Of a DNA stretch of 20,911 nt, positions 9,860 to 20,637 are shown one piece after another. The number at the start of each line of letters is the position of its first letter. Within the stretch, counting starts at the first letter, position 1. The translations under genes were made by a program, and so were the position numbers. Origin of the DNA: Entrophospora sp. SA101. Its lineage: Eukaryota > Glomeromycota > Glomeromycetes > Entrophosporales > Entrophosporaceae. Under the pieces are notes generated by a model. It had not been told where the DNA came from. It did not search any database and saw only the letters and a program-made list of their open reading frames with translations. The stretch spans positions 7,216 to 28,126 of the forward strand of contig CAUDNR010000297.1 of assembly GCA_958430865.1 (NCBI GenBank), in the 5' to 3' direction.

Positions 9860-12741
9860 ATGTCTCAAGGATACCCACCACCACCAAACCCTCAACAGTA
9901 TGGTGGATACATACCAAGACCTCTTCAAGAACCTCCACTTTATCCTCCAAGTATACCAACTTCAAATTTTTCTGACCCTGCCACACTACCCTTATTAGTT
10001 CAATCAAATGCCAGCAATACTAATTTTGAGGAAGAAAAAACTCCACTTCATTATGGTGAAGCTCCTGTAAGACAACCACGTCGTTTTAAAACTACTAAAA
10101 GAGTTGATTTATTTCGAGGAAAAGTGGTTCTTGATTGTCCAGTTCCAACGAAACTTTTATCCGAGGTTCAAAGAAAAAATGATGGAGAATTTTCATTAAT
10201 GAGATATACACCTTGTACTTGTGATCCCAACGATTTTCAAAATGAAGGTTATACACTTCGTCAACAACTTTATGACCCACCAAGACAAACAGAGTTATTT
10301 ATTGTACTCACTATGTATAATGTATGTAAAAATTAATTTTTTTATAGTCACACATATTTTTTAACATAAGTTTTGTCGTTGATTAATTGATTCAATTAAT
10401 TCAATAATGTATATATATTTTTTTATATTTTTTTTAATAGGAAGATGAAGTACTTTTTGCACGTACATTCCATGGAGTTGAAAAAAATATAAATCATTTA
10501 TGTACTCGTGGACGCTCTCGTACATGGGGAAAAGACGGATGGAAAAAAGTTGTTGTTTGTATTGTGTCTGATGGTCGTACTAAGATAAATCATCGAACTT
10601 TATCTTATTTGGCGGCATTAGGTGTTTATCAGGAGGGAGTGGCTAAGAACCAGATCAATGGCAAAGAAGTAACTGCTCATCTTTATGAGTATACCACACA
10701 ACTTTCTATTGGATCTGATATGAAATTTAAGAAGAGAGATGAGAGCTCAGTTCCTATTCAAGTCCTTTTTTGCTTGAAGGAAAAAAATGCAAAAAAAATC
10801 AATTCTCATCGCTGGTTTTTCAATGCATTCGGTAGAATATTAGATCCACAAGTATGTGTTTTAATTGATGTTGGTACAAAACCTGGTAGCACGTCTATTT
10901 ATCATTTGTGGAAAGCTTTCGACATCAATCCTAATCTTGGTGGTGCATGTGGCGAAATTAAGGCTATGACAGGCAATGCAGGAGTTAACTTATTAAATCC
11001 ATTGGTTGCATCACAAAATTTTGAATACAAGATGTCAAATATTTTGGATAAACCACTTGAGTCAGTATTTGGTTATATTACTGTATTACCTGGTGCATTT
11101 TCTGCATATCGCTACCGTGCTCTTCAGAATGATAAAAATCAAGTAGGTCCTTTGAAATCATATTTTTTGGGCGAATCTCAACATGGGGGTGATGCAGATA
11201 TCTTTACGGCCAATATGTATCTTGCTGAAGATCGTATTTTGTGTTTTGAATTAGTTGCAAAAAGAGATGATGCCTGGTTATTGCAATATATAAAGTCAGC
11301 TTATGCTGAAACAGATGTACCTGATACAGTAGCTGAATTGATTTCTCAAAGACGCCGTTGGTTGAATGGTTCTTTCTTTGCTGGAGTGTATGCTATATGT
11401 CATACTTTTGCAATATGGAGAAGTGGTCACTCTAAATTTAGAAAAATATTGTTGCATATTGAAATGTTTTATCAAGCATATAATTTAATGTTCTCTTGGT
11501 TGGGATTGGTAAAAAATTATACATCTTATTTATACTATATATATATTTATATATTTATTATTAAATTATTATTTTGATTATTATTTTGATTATAATTTTG
11601 TAGGGTAATTTTTATTTAACCTTTTACATTTTGGGTAATTCCCTTACGGATGATGAAGTTATTGAAGGTTTATGGTCTAAAACTGCTGGCGACATTATAT
11701 TTAATATATTACGATACGTATATTTAACGCTTCTTATAATACAATTTATATTAGCTATGGGTAATAGACCTCAAGGGTATATATCACAATAATTATTTCT
11801 TATTAATAAATATTTAATTAATTTTTAATTCATCTTAACTAATCTTTTATTATTCTTTTTAAAAAAAAAAGATCTAAATGGGCTTATATTGCATCGATAT
11901 CATTTTTTTCCGGACTTATGGTTTATATGTTATTTGCAGCGGGATGGTTAACATATAAAGGGGTTGCAGCGCAAATACAAAAATTAAATAATGATGTAGC
12001 AGATCCAGGTGCTAATGTTTCAACAGCTGGTGCTATTCTTGGAAATTCAACATTTAAAAATATTATTCTTTCAGTTATTTCTACTTATGGATTATATTTC
12101 ACTGCCAGTTTCTTGTTTTTTGAACCTTGGCATATGTTTAATAGTTTGATTCAATATTTATTATTGGTTCCATTCTATATCAACATTTTGAATGTTTATG
12201 CTTTTTGTAATGTACATGATGTTAGGTAAGGTTCCTTAACCATCTATATAACTCCTTCATATAATACTTTATAATAGTGATAATATTAAATATTATTACT
12301 ATTTTATTTTTTAGTTGGGGAACTAAAGGAGATAATGCAGTGGTAAAACATGATTTAGGTTCTGTAACAACAACTCCAGATAATAATACAGTCGAGGTTG
12401 AAGTCCCTGTTGAAGCAAAAGACATAAATTCATTATATCAAGAAGCGGTTGAAGAATTACAACGTCATCATGAAGAACCGGTTAAAAAACGGTCAGCTTC
12501 AGACAAGCAAGATGATTATTATAAATCTTTCCGTACACGCGTTGTATTGCTTTGGATCCTATCCAACGGTGCTATGGTTGCAATTATTACAAATGCTAGT
12601 AGCACTTTAAATTCAATTTCTACTTCAACAGACAGAGCAAACAGTTATATGGCATTTGTGCTTTGGTCAGTTGCTGGATTGGCAGCTTTTAGATTTATGG
12701 GAAGTTGTACATATTTGCTCTTTAGACTATTCACTGGTTAA
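9860..12741 (+). CDS. Chitin synthase (GT2, class I-III type)
   Basis: Exons 9860-10321, 10441-11508, 11604-11776, 11872-12225 and 12315-12741 give a closed frame of 827 residues. This membrane enzyme polymerises GlcNAc from UDP-GlcNAc into wall chitin. A Pro-rich N-terminus precedes the chitin synthase N-domain ([20 protein letters not shown], about residues 75-95). The catalytic core follows, with DVGTKP (D297), [23 protein letters not shown] (417-422) and the QRRRWLNG signature (457-464). Several hydrophobic spans follow. The class I-III hallmark CNVHDVSWGTKG is split by intron 4. The C-terminus ends in a last membrane helix ([15 protein letters not shown]). The domain order matches division 1 enzymes without a myosin head. 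The start ATG at 9860 is the first in-frame ATG after a stop-free A-rich leader. Confidence 0.95.
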
Positions 12742-13013
12742 AATTTTTGTGGGTAATTTCCGTTGGTGTGATTTAATAAATATTTATATTTTTGATTATT
12801 CAAATTCATTTATTTATTTATTAGAATGTGTATATATAGTTTTATTTATTTATTTAATAATGAATATTTTCTTCTTGTAACATTGGTAAAAAATAAAATA
12901 ATTATATTTCTAAATAAATGAATAAAGATTTAATAGAAAACAGAGAAAATGATTACCAACTTTTTACAAAAATTTGTTATTTACTATCTAAAATATGTTT
13001 TGTTGGTGAGTAT
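12742..13013. other. Spacer between convergent genes
   Basis: This AT-rich 272-bp stretch holds the 3' ends of the chitin synthase gene (+) and the zinc-finger gene (-). I see no coding frame with support. Polyadenylation-type AATAAA sequences occur on both strands. Confidence 0.4.
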
Positions 13014-13555
13014 TTAATTTTCAGATGACGATAGTGATGATGGTGCTGGTGTTGAACATTTGAAACAGTTTGATCGACTTTGGAAATTATAAAAATCGCA
13101 TTTTGGACATAACCAATCTCCCTCTGCTACATCACGTTTGACAGGTCTATTTCCACATTGACGACAATCACTTCGATAAGAAAAGTTTTGATATTTACAA
13201 ACATCACAAACCCAATCACCTGGGCGTTTCTCAGGATAACGCGGAGTTCCTCTATCATCATAACTATCACCAAATCTGTTCCTTCTAATCATTTTATTCT
13301 TTGGTTTTTTTGATCAAAGTATTAGTAAATGGATGGACGAATGAATGACATATAATAAAATCAATTTAATAAAACCCATAAAATTTTCTCTCTTTTACAT
13401 ACCATTATAACCATTGAAATAATTTTATTATGATGATTATTATTGTTCATAATTAAAGAAGGAATATTAGATGATTTGGTTATGTAATTAGAAGAAAAAT
13501 TACGAGCTATCAAAGCTCTCTGATCAAAAATTCTTCTTTGAATATTTCTAAACAT
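13014..13555 (-). CDS. Tandem RanBP2-type zinc-finger protein, predicted mitochondrial
   Basis: Proposed exons 13555-13403 and 13298-13014 give 145 residues. The 104-nt intron has a consensus GTATGT donor and an AAG acceptor, and both exons stay in frame. Exon 1 encodes a basic, amphipathic, acid-free-looking start (MFRNIQRRIF, RALIARNFSS), typical of a mitochondrial presequence. Exon 2 encodes two RanBP2-type fingers. In the 145-residue protein these are W80-x-C82-x2-C85, N89, C96-x2-C99 and W113-x-C115-x2-C118, N122, C129-x2-C132, with the tail Ser-rich. Such fingers commonly bind single-stranded RNA (GGU-type) or ubiquitin, so a mitochondrial RNA-binding role is a reasonable inference. If the splice is wrong, a 92-residue protein starting at 13292 with both fingers remains, without the presequence. 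Confidence 0.72.
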
Positions 13556-13932
13556 TTTTTTTTTCAAATTTGATAATCGAAAAAAATTTGATCATTATAT
13601 TTAATATCGTGCACATTATTTTTAAAGTATTACCTCGTGACCTTTGTTTACATACATTGGTTTGTGCGTGCGTATTTAGAAACTACATTTTTCATTTTTT
13701 CATTTTGATAAATTCGAGTTTTGTTAGCCAAAGTTATTATTAATTAGTCTTCTTTTTTTTTCTTCAAAGTCCCCAATCACCATTATCATTAATTATTATC
13801 AATTCAAAAAATTCAAGCAATTTTTTTTATTTAAAATTATCACTACACATTACCTACTCATTATTTGATATAACATATATTTATATACTGCTATTTATTC
13901 TGATTTAAAAATAAAAAGGTTGTAATTTAAAA
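13556..13932. promoter_or_regulatory. Divergent promoter region of the zinc-finger gene and ATG1
   Basis: The 377-bp AT-rich spacer between divergent start codons includes pyrimidine-rich stretches near 13745-13770 and an A-rich leader before the ATG1 start. I recognise no specific element. Confidence 0.4.
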
Positions 13933-16900
13933 ATGACTACTGTAAATAGATCCCATCAACAAAGCGTAGGAAACTATATAGTTGGCAACGAAATTGGGAG
14001 AGGATCTTTTGCAACAGTTTATAAGGGGTATCATAAGGTAGGAAAACAAGAATTGTTAATTTAAAATTTATTCTCTTAATTTACTTCTAAAAAACACTTC
14101 ACAAAAACAAATTATATATAAATATATTTCTATTCATATAATATACTTTAGTAAATTACTTTTTCTTTTATTTATATATAAATATATATCTTTATAAAGT
14201 TTCACGTGTCACCTTAGTTACAAATTTTTCCTTTTATTTACATTTTTTTTAATATACACAGAAAACGAAAGAAAATGTAGCAATTAAATCTGTATCAAGA
14301 TCAAAATTGACAAAAAAATTACTTGAAAACTTAGAATCAGAAATAAAAATTCTCAAACGAATTCAACATGATCACATAGTTCAATTAGTTGATTGTGAAG
14401 TAAGTCATTTAATTTTTTTATATAAATAAAAGTTATAAATATATATATATCTCAAGTTATTTATTTTCATAAATTAGAAATCTGAGAGTCACATACATTT
14501 AATTATGGAATATTGTACTATGGGTGATTTATCGCAATATATAAAGCAAAGAGGAGCAAATAACCACTCATCATCAAAGGGTCCATCTGTTGGGCTAAGT
14601 GAATACGTTGTCCGTCATTTTTTAAAACAATTAGGTACAAAGAGAATATAAATTAATAATTAATTAATTCTCTTTTAAGTTAAAAAAATGTATAATTTAA
14701 TGTTGTAAAAAAAAACTTTAATCATTTTTTAAAAACAAAGTATTATAATTTTCTTTTAGCGAATGCATTGGAATTCTTACGATCACAAAATTTAATACAT
14801 CGTGATATAAAACCTCAGGTATGTATATATATAATTATTATTTAATAATATAAGTTTAGACTTATTAAAATGAATTTCTTTTTTCTTTTTGCTTTGAGTA
14901 GAATCTTTTATTGGTAGAACCTAAACAGAAAAATTACGGATCTGTGGTCGGGTCACCGGATTTACCAATTTTAAAGATAGCAGATTTTGGATTTGCGCGT
15001 TCATTGCCGTCTTCATCTTTAGCAGAGACATTATGTGGCTCACCACTTTATATGGCACCAGAAATATTAAGATATGAAAAATATGACGCAAAAGCAGATT
15101 TGTGGAGTGTAGGAGCTGTAATTTATGAAATAAGTGTTGGCAAACCGCCGTTTAGAGCTCAAAATCATGTTGAGTTATTGAAAAGAATCGAAAAAGGTGG
15201 CGATAAAATAAAGTTTCCTAGTAAAAATCCTGGAGTGGCGATCCATTCAGCAAATACTCACGATGACAATTTGCCTGCCACCTCACCTACTAATTCGACT
15301 TCTCTAATTAGTGAAGAACTTAAAGATTTAATAAGACATTTGTTGAAACGTAATCCTGTAGAACGTATTTCTTTTGAAGAATTTTTTATGCACCCTTGTG
15401 TTGTAGGTGATTTAATACCTCAACCATTGACAAATTCATTTGATCCAAAAGAGAAACCAGGCGATAATTTGAAACCTAATAGGATCACAAATACGCCATC
15501 AACAAACAATTACTACGCATCAAACCAATCACAAAAGAACTCGTTTAAAGATAACAGTAATAATGCTAAATATCAACAAATTTTACAAAGGTAAAAATAA
15601 AAATTTTCAAGTTGTTATAATTAATTTCTAAATCATTATCATTATCATCATTAATTAAACTTCCATATATTGTTTTTTTAATATAAAAAGGTCTCCTAAA
15701 TCCCCAAACATAGATAAAATGTTTGAACGATCAAAGGACAACAACAACAATAATAATGAATTTCTTCAAGTCAACAACGAAGTTCAGCCTTCCTATGATA
15801 ATCGATCTCCATCACCTTCATTATTAGTGCAAACACCTTACCCACAGGATGAACTTGTAAAAAGGCAAAACACTGATGCTGAAAACTTTGAACATTCAAA
15901 TAGATCAAATAGTGCCGAAGATGATGTTCAATTTGCGAGGGAATATGTTTTGATTGAGAAACGTGCAGTCGAGGTTAATAAATTGGCTGATGGTATGCTT
16001 GTAACTAAATAGTAATTAATATAGTGATAGTATTACATTAATATTATAATATGTTTGTTTAAGCTAATGAAAAAAAAAATTTTTATTTTTTAGATCTTGC
16101 TGTAATACCCAAATCGAATGGAAGTTCACAGCGACCTTTTCATAAAGGTACAGCCTTTGCGTTTTCAGATGCCTTGCCCTCAAAACCCCTTGATTTTCCA
16201 TATAAGACTTCACCAAATCAAAATTCTTTCTTTTATTCGACAACACCACCTTTTGCTATACCACAATCCAGTCAAGACAAAAGTAGCCCTGTTGGAAGTA
16301 TAGGTAGTAGTGCATCTTCGGCTCTTGCTAGAGCTTTAAATGTTGCATCAGTTCGTTTATTTGGTACTGGTAATTCACCGCCATCTTGGAGTGATAAATA
16401 TTCAAAACAAAAAGGCAATTCTGCTTTACTTACAAATGACGTTATACTTGATCCCGAGGAAGTAAGGAAAAATAAATAAAACTATTAATTATTATTATGC
16501 TTCTTAAATGATAACCTATCTTCATCAATTATCTTTAATTATTTTTTATTAGGAAGCAGTAATTAAAGCAATAGAGGAGTATGCTCAAAAGGCACATTTT
16601 GTTCATCAATTTGCTGATTCAAAAATTAATCAACTCTTACCACCACCACCTACTAGCAGCAATGAATTAGCATATAATTCACCACCCACGCCTCAAGCTG
16701 CTATTACTTTGGCTGAAGAAGCATTTGTTCTATATGTTAAAGCACTTTCAATATTACAAGCAGCAATTGTTTGTGCAAAAGATTATTTATCAAAATCAAA
16801 TGAAAAAGAAGATTTATTTAAAAAAAATGCACATCCTAAATTAAATACCGGTATTATTATTATCTTTTTAATGTTTATTTATAAATATTTAATAATTAGA

Positions 16901-17494
16901 TTTCAAAAATAATTTTATGAATATATATATATGTAATTATAATTTTAGCTGTGCAATGGGTTCGTGCAAGATTCAATGAATGTTTGGAAAAGGCTGAGTA
17001 TGCAGAATCTAGATTCCTCGCAAATGGAGAAATGACGACCGAGGTTGTTGTAGAGAAGTTGCTTTATGATAAAGCATTAGAAATGGTAAATCAAGATTTA
17101 AAATTAATATTTTTATTACTATTATTGTTATAGATTATTATAAAAAAAATACTAAATGATTTTTTTGAATAGAGTCGTCATGCAGCTGTCAATGAATTGA
17201 TTAATGAAGATTTGTTAGGATGTGAAAAGGCATACAAAACATCTATTCATATGTTAAATGCTATATTAGAAGGTTCCCCTGATGAAGTAGGAATGGGAGA
17301 CGATGATAAAAAAGTGATAAATAAATGTAAATTTTTTTTCCCTTTTTTTTTTTTAATTTTGATTTTTCAAATTAAATTAATTTCATCTTAAAATATTAAA
17401 AAAATCAATAGTTATTAAATCAATCAATAAAAGACTTAACTCTTTACAAAAAAAATTGGCTCAATCAGATAACAATCTATCGTTGGCAGCATAA
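13933..17494 (+). CDS. ATG1: Autophagy-initiating serine/threonine kinase Atg1 (ULK)
   Basis: Exons 13933-14037, 14262-14399, 14478-14634, 14760-14818, 14902-15590, 15691-15992, 16094-16461, 16553-16850, 16949-17085, 17173-17326 and 17412-17494 give a closed frame of 829 residues. Kinase domain about 15-318: glycine loop [15 protein letters not shown] lysine K44, HRDIKPQN (H147), DFGFAR (D181), [10 protein letters not shown] Ser/Asn-rich middle follows. [14 protein letters not shown] (YVLI, 468-471) matches the Atg8-interacting motif of yeast Atg1 in place and context. The C-terminal helical region (607-829, exons 8-11) corresponds to the tandem MIT-type domain that binds Atg13. Atg1 phosphorylates Atg13, Atg9 and others at the phagophore assembly site, with TORC1 input through Atg13. 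Intron 1 is long for this window (224 nt). Confidence 0.95.
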
Positions 17495-17615
17495 TGGATG
17501 TACTTTTTTTATAACAAATATATATATATATTATTTATATATTTTAACCTATTTTCTTTAGTTTTCAACTTTAAGATCAATTTAGATATTTACAGAATGA
17601 CTTTTTATAATATGG

Positions 17616-17826
17616 CAGTGTGGAAGGAAATTGAGTGCGAGATTTGTGTTACATTAAAGGTAGCCAATAATTTATAATTTATTAAGTTTTGTGCAGAAAA
17701 TTCCATGCAACAAAGTTATTTTTATATCTACTATATTATTAATAAAGATTTTTTTAGTGATTAATATAATGTGCGCGTTTATTATGTAACACAAACTCGC
17801 ACTCAATTTCCTATATACTTACACTG
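17616..17826. mobile_element. 211-bp MITE with about 40-bp terminal inverted repeats
   Basis: The ends begin CAGTGT (17616) and finish ACACTG (17826). The inner blocks ggaaattgagtgcgag and ttgtgttaca (17626-17652) are mirrored at 17786-17812, with a one-base indel between them and a small spacer difference near the tips. There is no reading frame inside. CAGTG ends with a following TA resemble Tc1/mariner-like MITEs, but the left flank lacks TA, so no target duplication is proven. The element lies 122 bp after the ATG1 stop. Confidence 0.8.
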
Positions 17827-17827
17827 T

Positions 17828-17843
17828 AATCGATCGATCGATT
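17828..17843. repeat. Perfect 16-nt palindrome with three GATC sites
   Basis: The sequence aatcgatcgatcgatt is its own complement and lies one base after the MITE end. It is embedded in a longer imperfect palindrome (gta...tac flanks). It may mark the insertion site or be part of a larger element. No function can be read from it. Confidence 0.7.
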
Positions 17844-18147
17844 GTTACAATGCGACGATCCTATGTAACTTATAATTTTAAAATGAATTCATATATGTAA
17901 AGCTACGTTTTAAATAGACAAAAAAATTACATACAATAAAATAAATCGTGTAATTATGTGTAAAATAGAAAAAAAAATTTCTACTTTTGGAATAATTTTC
18001 CTGGACTTTTTTACTAAGAAATTGAAATAGTAACTTTCACTTATCAAAGAAATATTTTTTCCTGTTATGATTATCAATCAAATCAAACATATAATATTGT
18101 TTAAACTTATTTCATCTCATTGCAGTTGTAAAGTTAGGTGTTTATTT
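17844..18147. other. Non-coding spacer
   Basis: AT-rich with no supported gene, RNA or repeat structure. Confidence 0.45.
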
Positions 18148-18532
18148 CAGGGTTGTGCAATTTTCGCTGTACGACTGACTTCGTACCATTGAGTTCGTTG
18201 GGGTCGTACACCTGTACGAGGAAATTTTACATAGTATCAGGAACGATGATTTTTTGCAGTGACAAAATATTACTTTGTAAAATCCTATAATAATATTATT
18301 ATTAAGCCGATAATCCTATTACTATAATTAATGGATTACCAGATGTTGTAACTGGGGTCGTAATATTATTTCATTATCAGAAAAAACCTGATTATTATGT
18401 TATATATACTTATTTAAATCCCTTGTTACTATGTAGTAGTATTATATACGTTATTATTATTGTCATTGTGCAATTTCGCTGTACGAACGTACGATGATTT
18501 TCTGTGGTGATAAATATTATTTTGTAAAGTCC

Positions 18533-19007
18533 TATAATAATAACAATAATATTATGCCATCAGCCCTATTTATTACGATTACTATAATTAAAGGTCGTAA
18601 CAGATCGTAATACTACTTCGTTATCAGAAAAATCCTGATTATCATATTATACTTCTATTATCCTGTGGCATTATTATTATTATTAGTATTAGTATAGTAG
18701 TATTAAATATCTTCAACCATATACTGTACAGTATGTAGTTAATTCTACAATATAGTCAAACCTTGCTACAGCGGATGAAACAAATTTTATTTAAAATCCG
18801 TTGTGGCAAGATTACTAAATACTAATACTAATCTTGCCACAACAAAATTTTATATGTTTTTACATGTGATATGCAAAGAAATTTTTTTTAAAAATCCGTT
18901 ATGATAAGAGCTTGATTATTATTATAGTTTGCTGTGTCAAGGTTTGACGAATTTAACATATATATATATTCCATTTTATCAACCAATAGAAATTATCAAA
19001 AATCACA
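18533..19007 (+). repeat. Dispersed repeat, copy 2 (partner at 210-691)
   Basis: Same orientation as copy 1. The last 179 nt (18829-19007) are identical to 513-691, and the first part is diverged. Here the repeat ends in non-coding DNA rather than in a gene, which shows where the shared block stops. Confidence 0.9.
18755..18948. mobile_element. MITE-like inverted-repeat unit, copy 2, with a perfect internal hairpin
   Basis: The 11-bp terminal inverted repeat is at 18755-18765 and 18938-18948. Inside, ttgtggcaagatta (18801-18814) pairs without mismatch with 18829-18842 across a 14-nt loop, and a further G-C pair closes it. A second, imperfect pairing joins the left terminal part (cttgctacagcgga) to tccgttgtggcaag, so alternative foldings exist. 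Confidence 0.65.
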
Positions 19008-19069
19008 TGATATGTTTGTACAATGTAAAAAATTTAAGCTCATATGTACATGTACGAATCCCAACCCTG

Positions 19070-19620
19070 TATATATATGATACCATCACGTGACACAATA
19101 TAGCTGGCTATAATGAACAAAAATTCTCATGATGCAGGGTTCGTATAGACAGAGTCAACTATATCTTTGACTCTGCTGGGGAATATGCAACTGCAAGGTT
19201 ATATTTAATAATTATTTTTTTTTTTTTATTTTTTTTTTTTAATCTTTAATATGTGTAAACAAGTTTGGAAGAAAAAAAATGAAAGTGATGCTGCAGAAGC
19301 AGTTAAAAGGTAAATATTGTTATTATTTATCATTTTAAAAAGGTGGTGGTGGTTCTAGTCGCTATTACAAAAAAATAGAAGTGGGGATTATTGGTCTGTT
19401 CAACTGAAACCTTGATCTTTTTTTTATTTGCCTCTTAAACCAGTAGAAACTGATGATAATGTGGTCACAGTTGCATCTACATCAACTGAAGAAAGTGGGA
19501 CCATGACTAATATTTCAAAGAAAATAAGGATTGGAGTCTCTCCAAATATATAGATCATATGAAATCTCAAATAATGAAGAGAAGCAACAAATACATGTGA
19601 AATATGCCAATATGTTAAGC
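19070..19620. other. Non-genic sequence with a hairpin and short transposon-like coding scraps
   Basis: A 9-bp perfect hairpin (cagagtcaa, 19150-19158, with 19167-19175) lies just after a CAGGGTTCGTA sequence at 19135. Small open segments begin with ATG at 19251 (KQVWKKKNESDAAEAVKR before a GTAAAT) and near 19440-19535 (ETDDNVVTVASTSTEESG). These resemble the variable N-termini of transposon-derived proteins but do not form a readable gene. Confidence 0.35.
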
Positions 19621-19816
19621 CAGGGTTGGCAAATTGACTGGTCCATTGCCATTAATAAAATACTTAATATGGTTAAAGTGTTACACTAATGGACCCACTG
19701 TGTTAAGCCATATGATGAAATTTGGCAATGATGCAGAGAAAAAAAATGCTAAAAATCATTCAAGTATATTTGAAGTAAGTCATTTGTTTTTAAAAGATTG
19801 GTTTTGGTCTTTATGA
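19585..19816 (+). pseudogene. Possible BED-finger (hAT-type) transposase fragment
   Basis: One frame gives a C-x2-C knuckle (CEICQY, about 19597) and another gives GPTVLSHMMKFGN (19694-19732), in the order and spacing loosely expected for a BED zinc finger. Several stops and a frame change separate them. A CAGGGTTGGCAAATTGA sequence at 19621, like a hAT terminus, interrupts the segment. The similarity is weak and could be chance. Confidence 0.25.
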
Positions 19817-20045
19817 TAAAATATTATTTTGAATGAGATTTAAGAGTACTCATAATAACTTATTAGTAATAATTAAATGTACTAATAAATATATTCATTA
19901 AGGGCGCTGACATATATTAGCTAATATTTTAGGGGGTGGGGGATAACAGAAAATCTTAGGTCACACATAATCTCATAAATAACGTGATCATAATGGCTTC
20001 AGTGAAAGATAGGGATGGGCGCTTGGTTCAGTTCAGCTCAGCTCT

Positions 20046-20175
20046 AGGGTTGTGTTGGTCCAGTCTGGTCTTGGTCCCAAAAGACCAGTCTTTTTTTGAA
20101 AGACCGAAGGACCAGTCTTTAGATGCGGTCTTTGGGACTGGTTAAAGATTGGTCTTTGGGATTGTTTAAAGGAGT
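20046..20175. repeat. Dense AGACCAGTCTTT direct and inverted repeats
   Basis: Variants of agaccagtcttt, ggtctttgggac and their complements occur repeatedly in about 130 bp (for example 20079-20094, 20098-20120, 20127-20142 and 20150-20162). Gtcccaaaagacc near 20077 can pair with ggtctttgggac near 20127. The block starts with tagggttgtg at 20046, like other element ends in this window. It looks like the subterminal repeat region of a DNA transposon. Confidence 0.7.
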
Positions 20176-20301
20176 TTGATGTGAATCACATATTGCAAAG
20201 TAGCTTTTTGGTTGATCTTGATTATCTTACATTTTATGACCAGGTTCAAATTAACTTTTTACACTCATCAATTATTTTATTTTACAAATTTATCCTGCTT
20301 A

Positions 20302-20604
20302 CTACCTAGAAATCTTTGGCAACAAATAACAATGAATTTCACAAAAAAACTCCCAAACTGTACTCTTTTGAATATTATTTGTATGTGGTGATGATGTTGT
20401 TGTGGATGATGATGATGATGTTAAATTACTAGATATATTAGAAACTGAATCTTCAACATAAATGGTTTCATTTTCATTAAGAAACTTTTCTTCCCCTTCG
20501 AAATTGTGATTTAATTCCTCCAAGGACATCATAGAAAGCCAATCTTCAGCTAAGTCTTTGTTTTGTTTTGTTGTTATTATTGCTACTGCTCCTATTTCTG
20601 CTAT
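20302..20604 (-). pseudogene. Possible transposase N-terminal fragment
   Basis: A minus-strand open frame with its first internal ATG at about 20530 (MMSLEELNHNF) runs through an acidic part and a Ser/Thr-rich part. It then reaches KSTVWEFFCEI and stops after 20 or so more residues. Ser-rich leaders followed by a VWxxF motif are usual at the start of BED-finger hAT transposases, but the finger itself is missing. The open frame extends upstream only through non-ATG codons. It is probably a truncated remnant. A lineage-specific short gene cannot be excluded. Confidence 0.3.
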
Positions 20605-20637
20605 TCTTTCTATTACTATTTCTGTTTTAATTACCAA

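Larger units (their letters stand above)
18148..19069. mobile_element. Compound repeat bounded by CAGGGTTG / CAACCCTG
   Basis: The left end (CAGGGTTGtgcaattttcgctgtacg) and the complement of the right end (CAGGGTTGggattcgtacatg) begin alike, as the ends of hAT-type elements often do. The interior is a mosaic: two diverged tandem units starting ttgtgcaat-tttcgctgtacga at 18153 and 18466, then the dispersed repeat 18533-19007. No eight-base target duplication is visible (gtttattt against tatatata). It has no coding capacity, so it is at best a non-autonomous element. Confidence 0.6.

Noticed and set aside
12656..12880. Frame overlapping the chitin synthase end
   Set aside because: Out-of-frame extension past the true stop at 12741. 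The family ends with the last membrane helix, as the annotated frame does.
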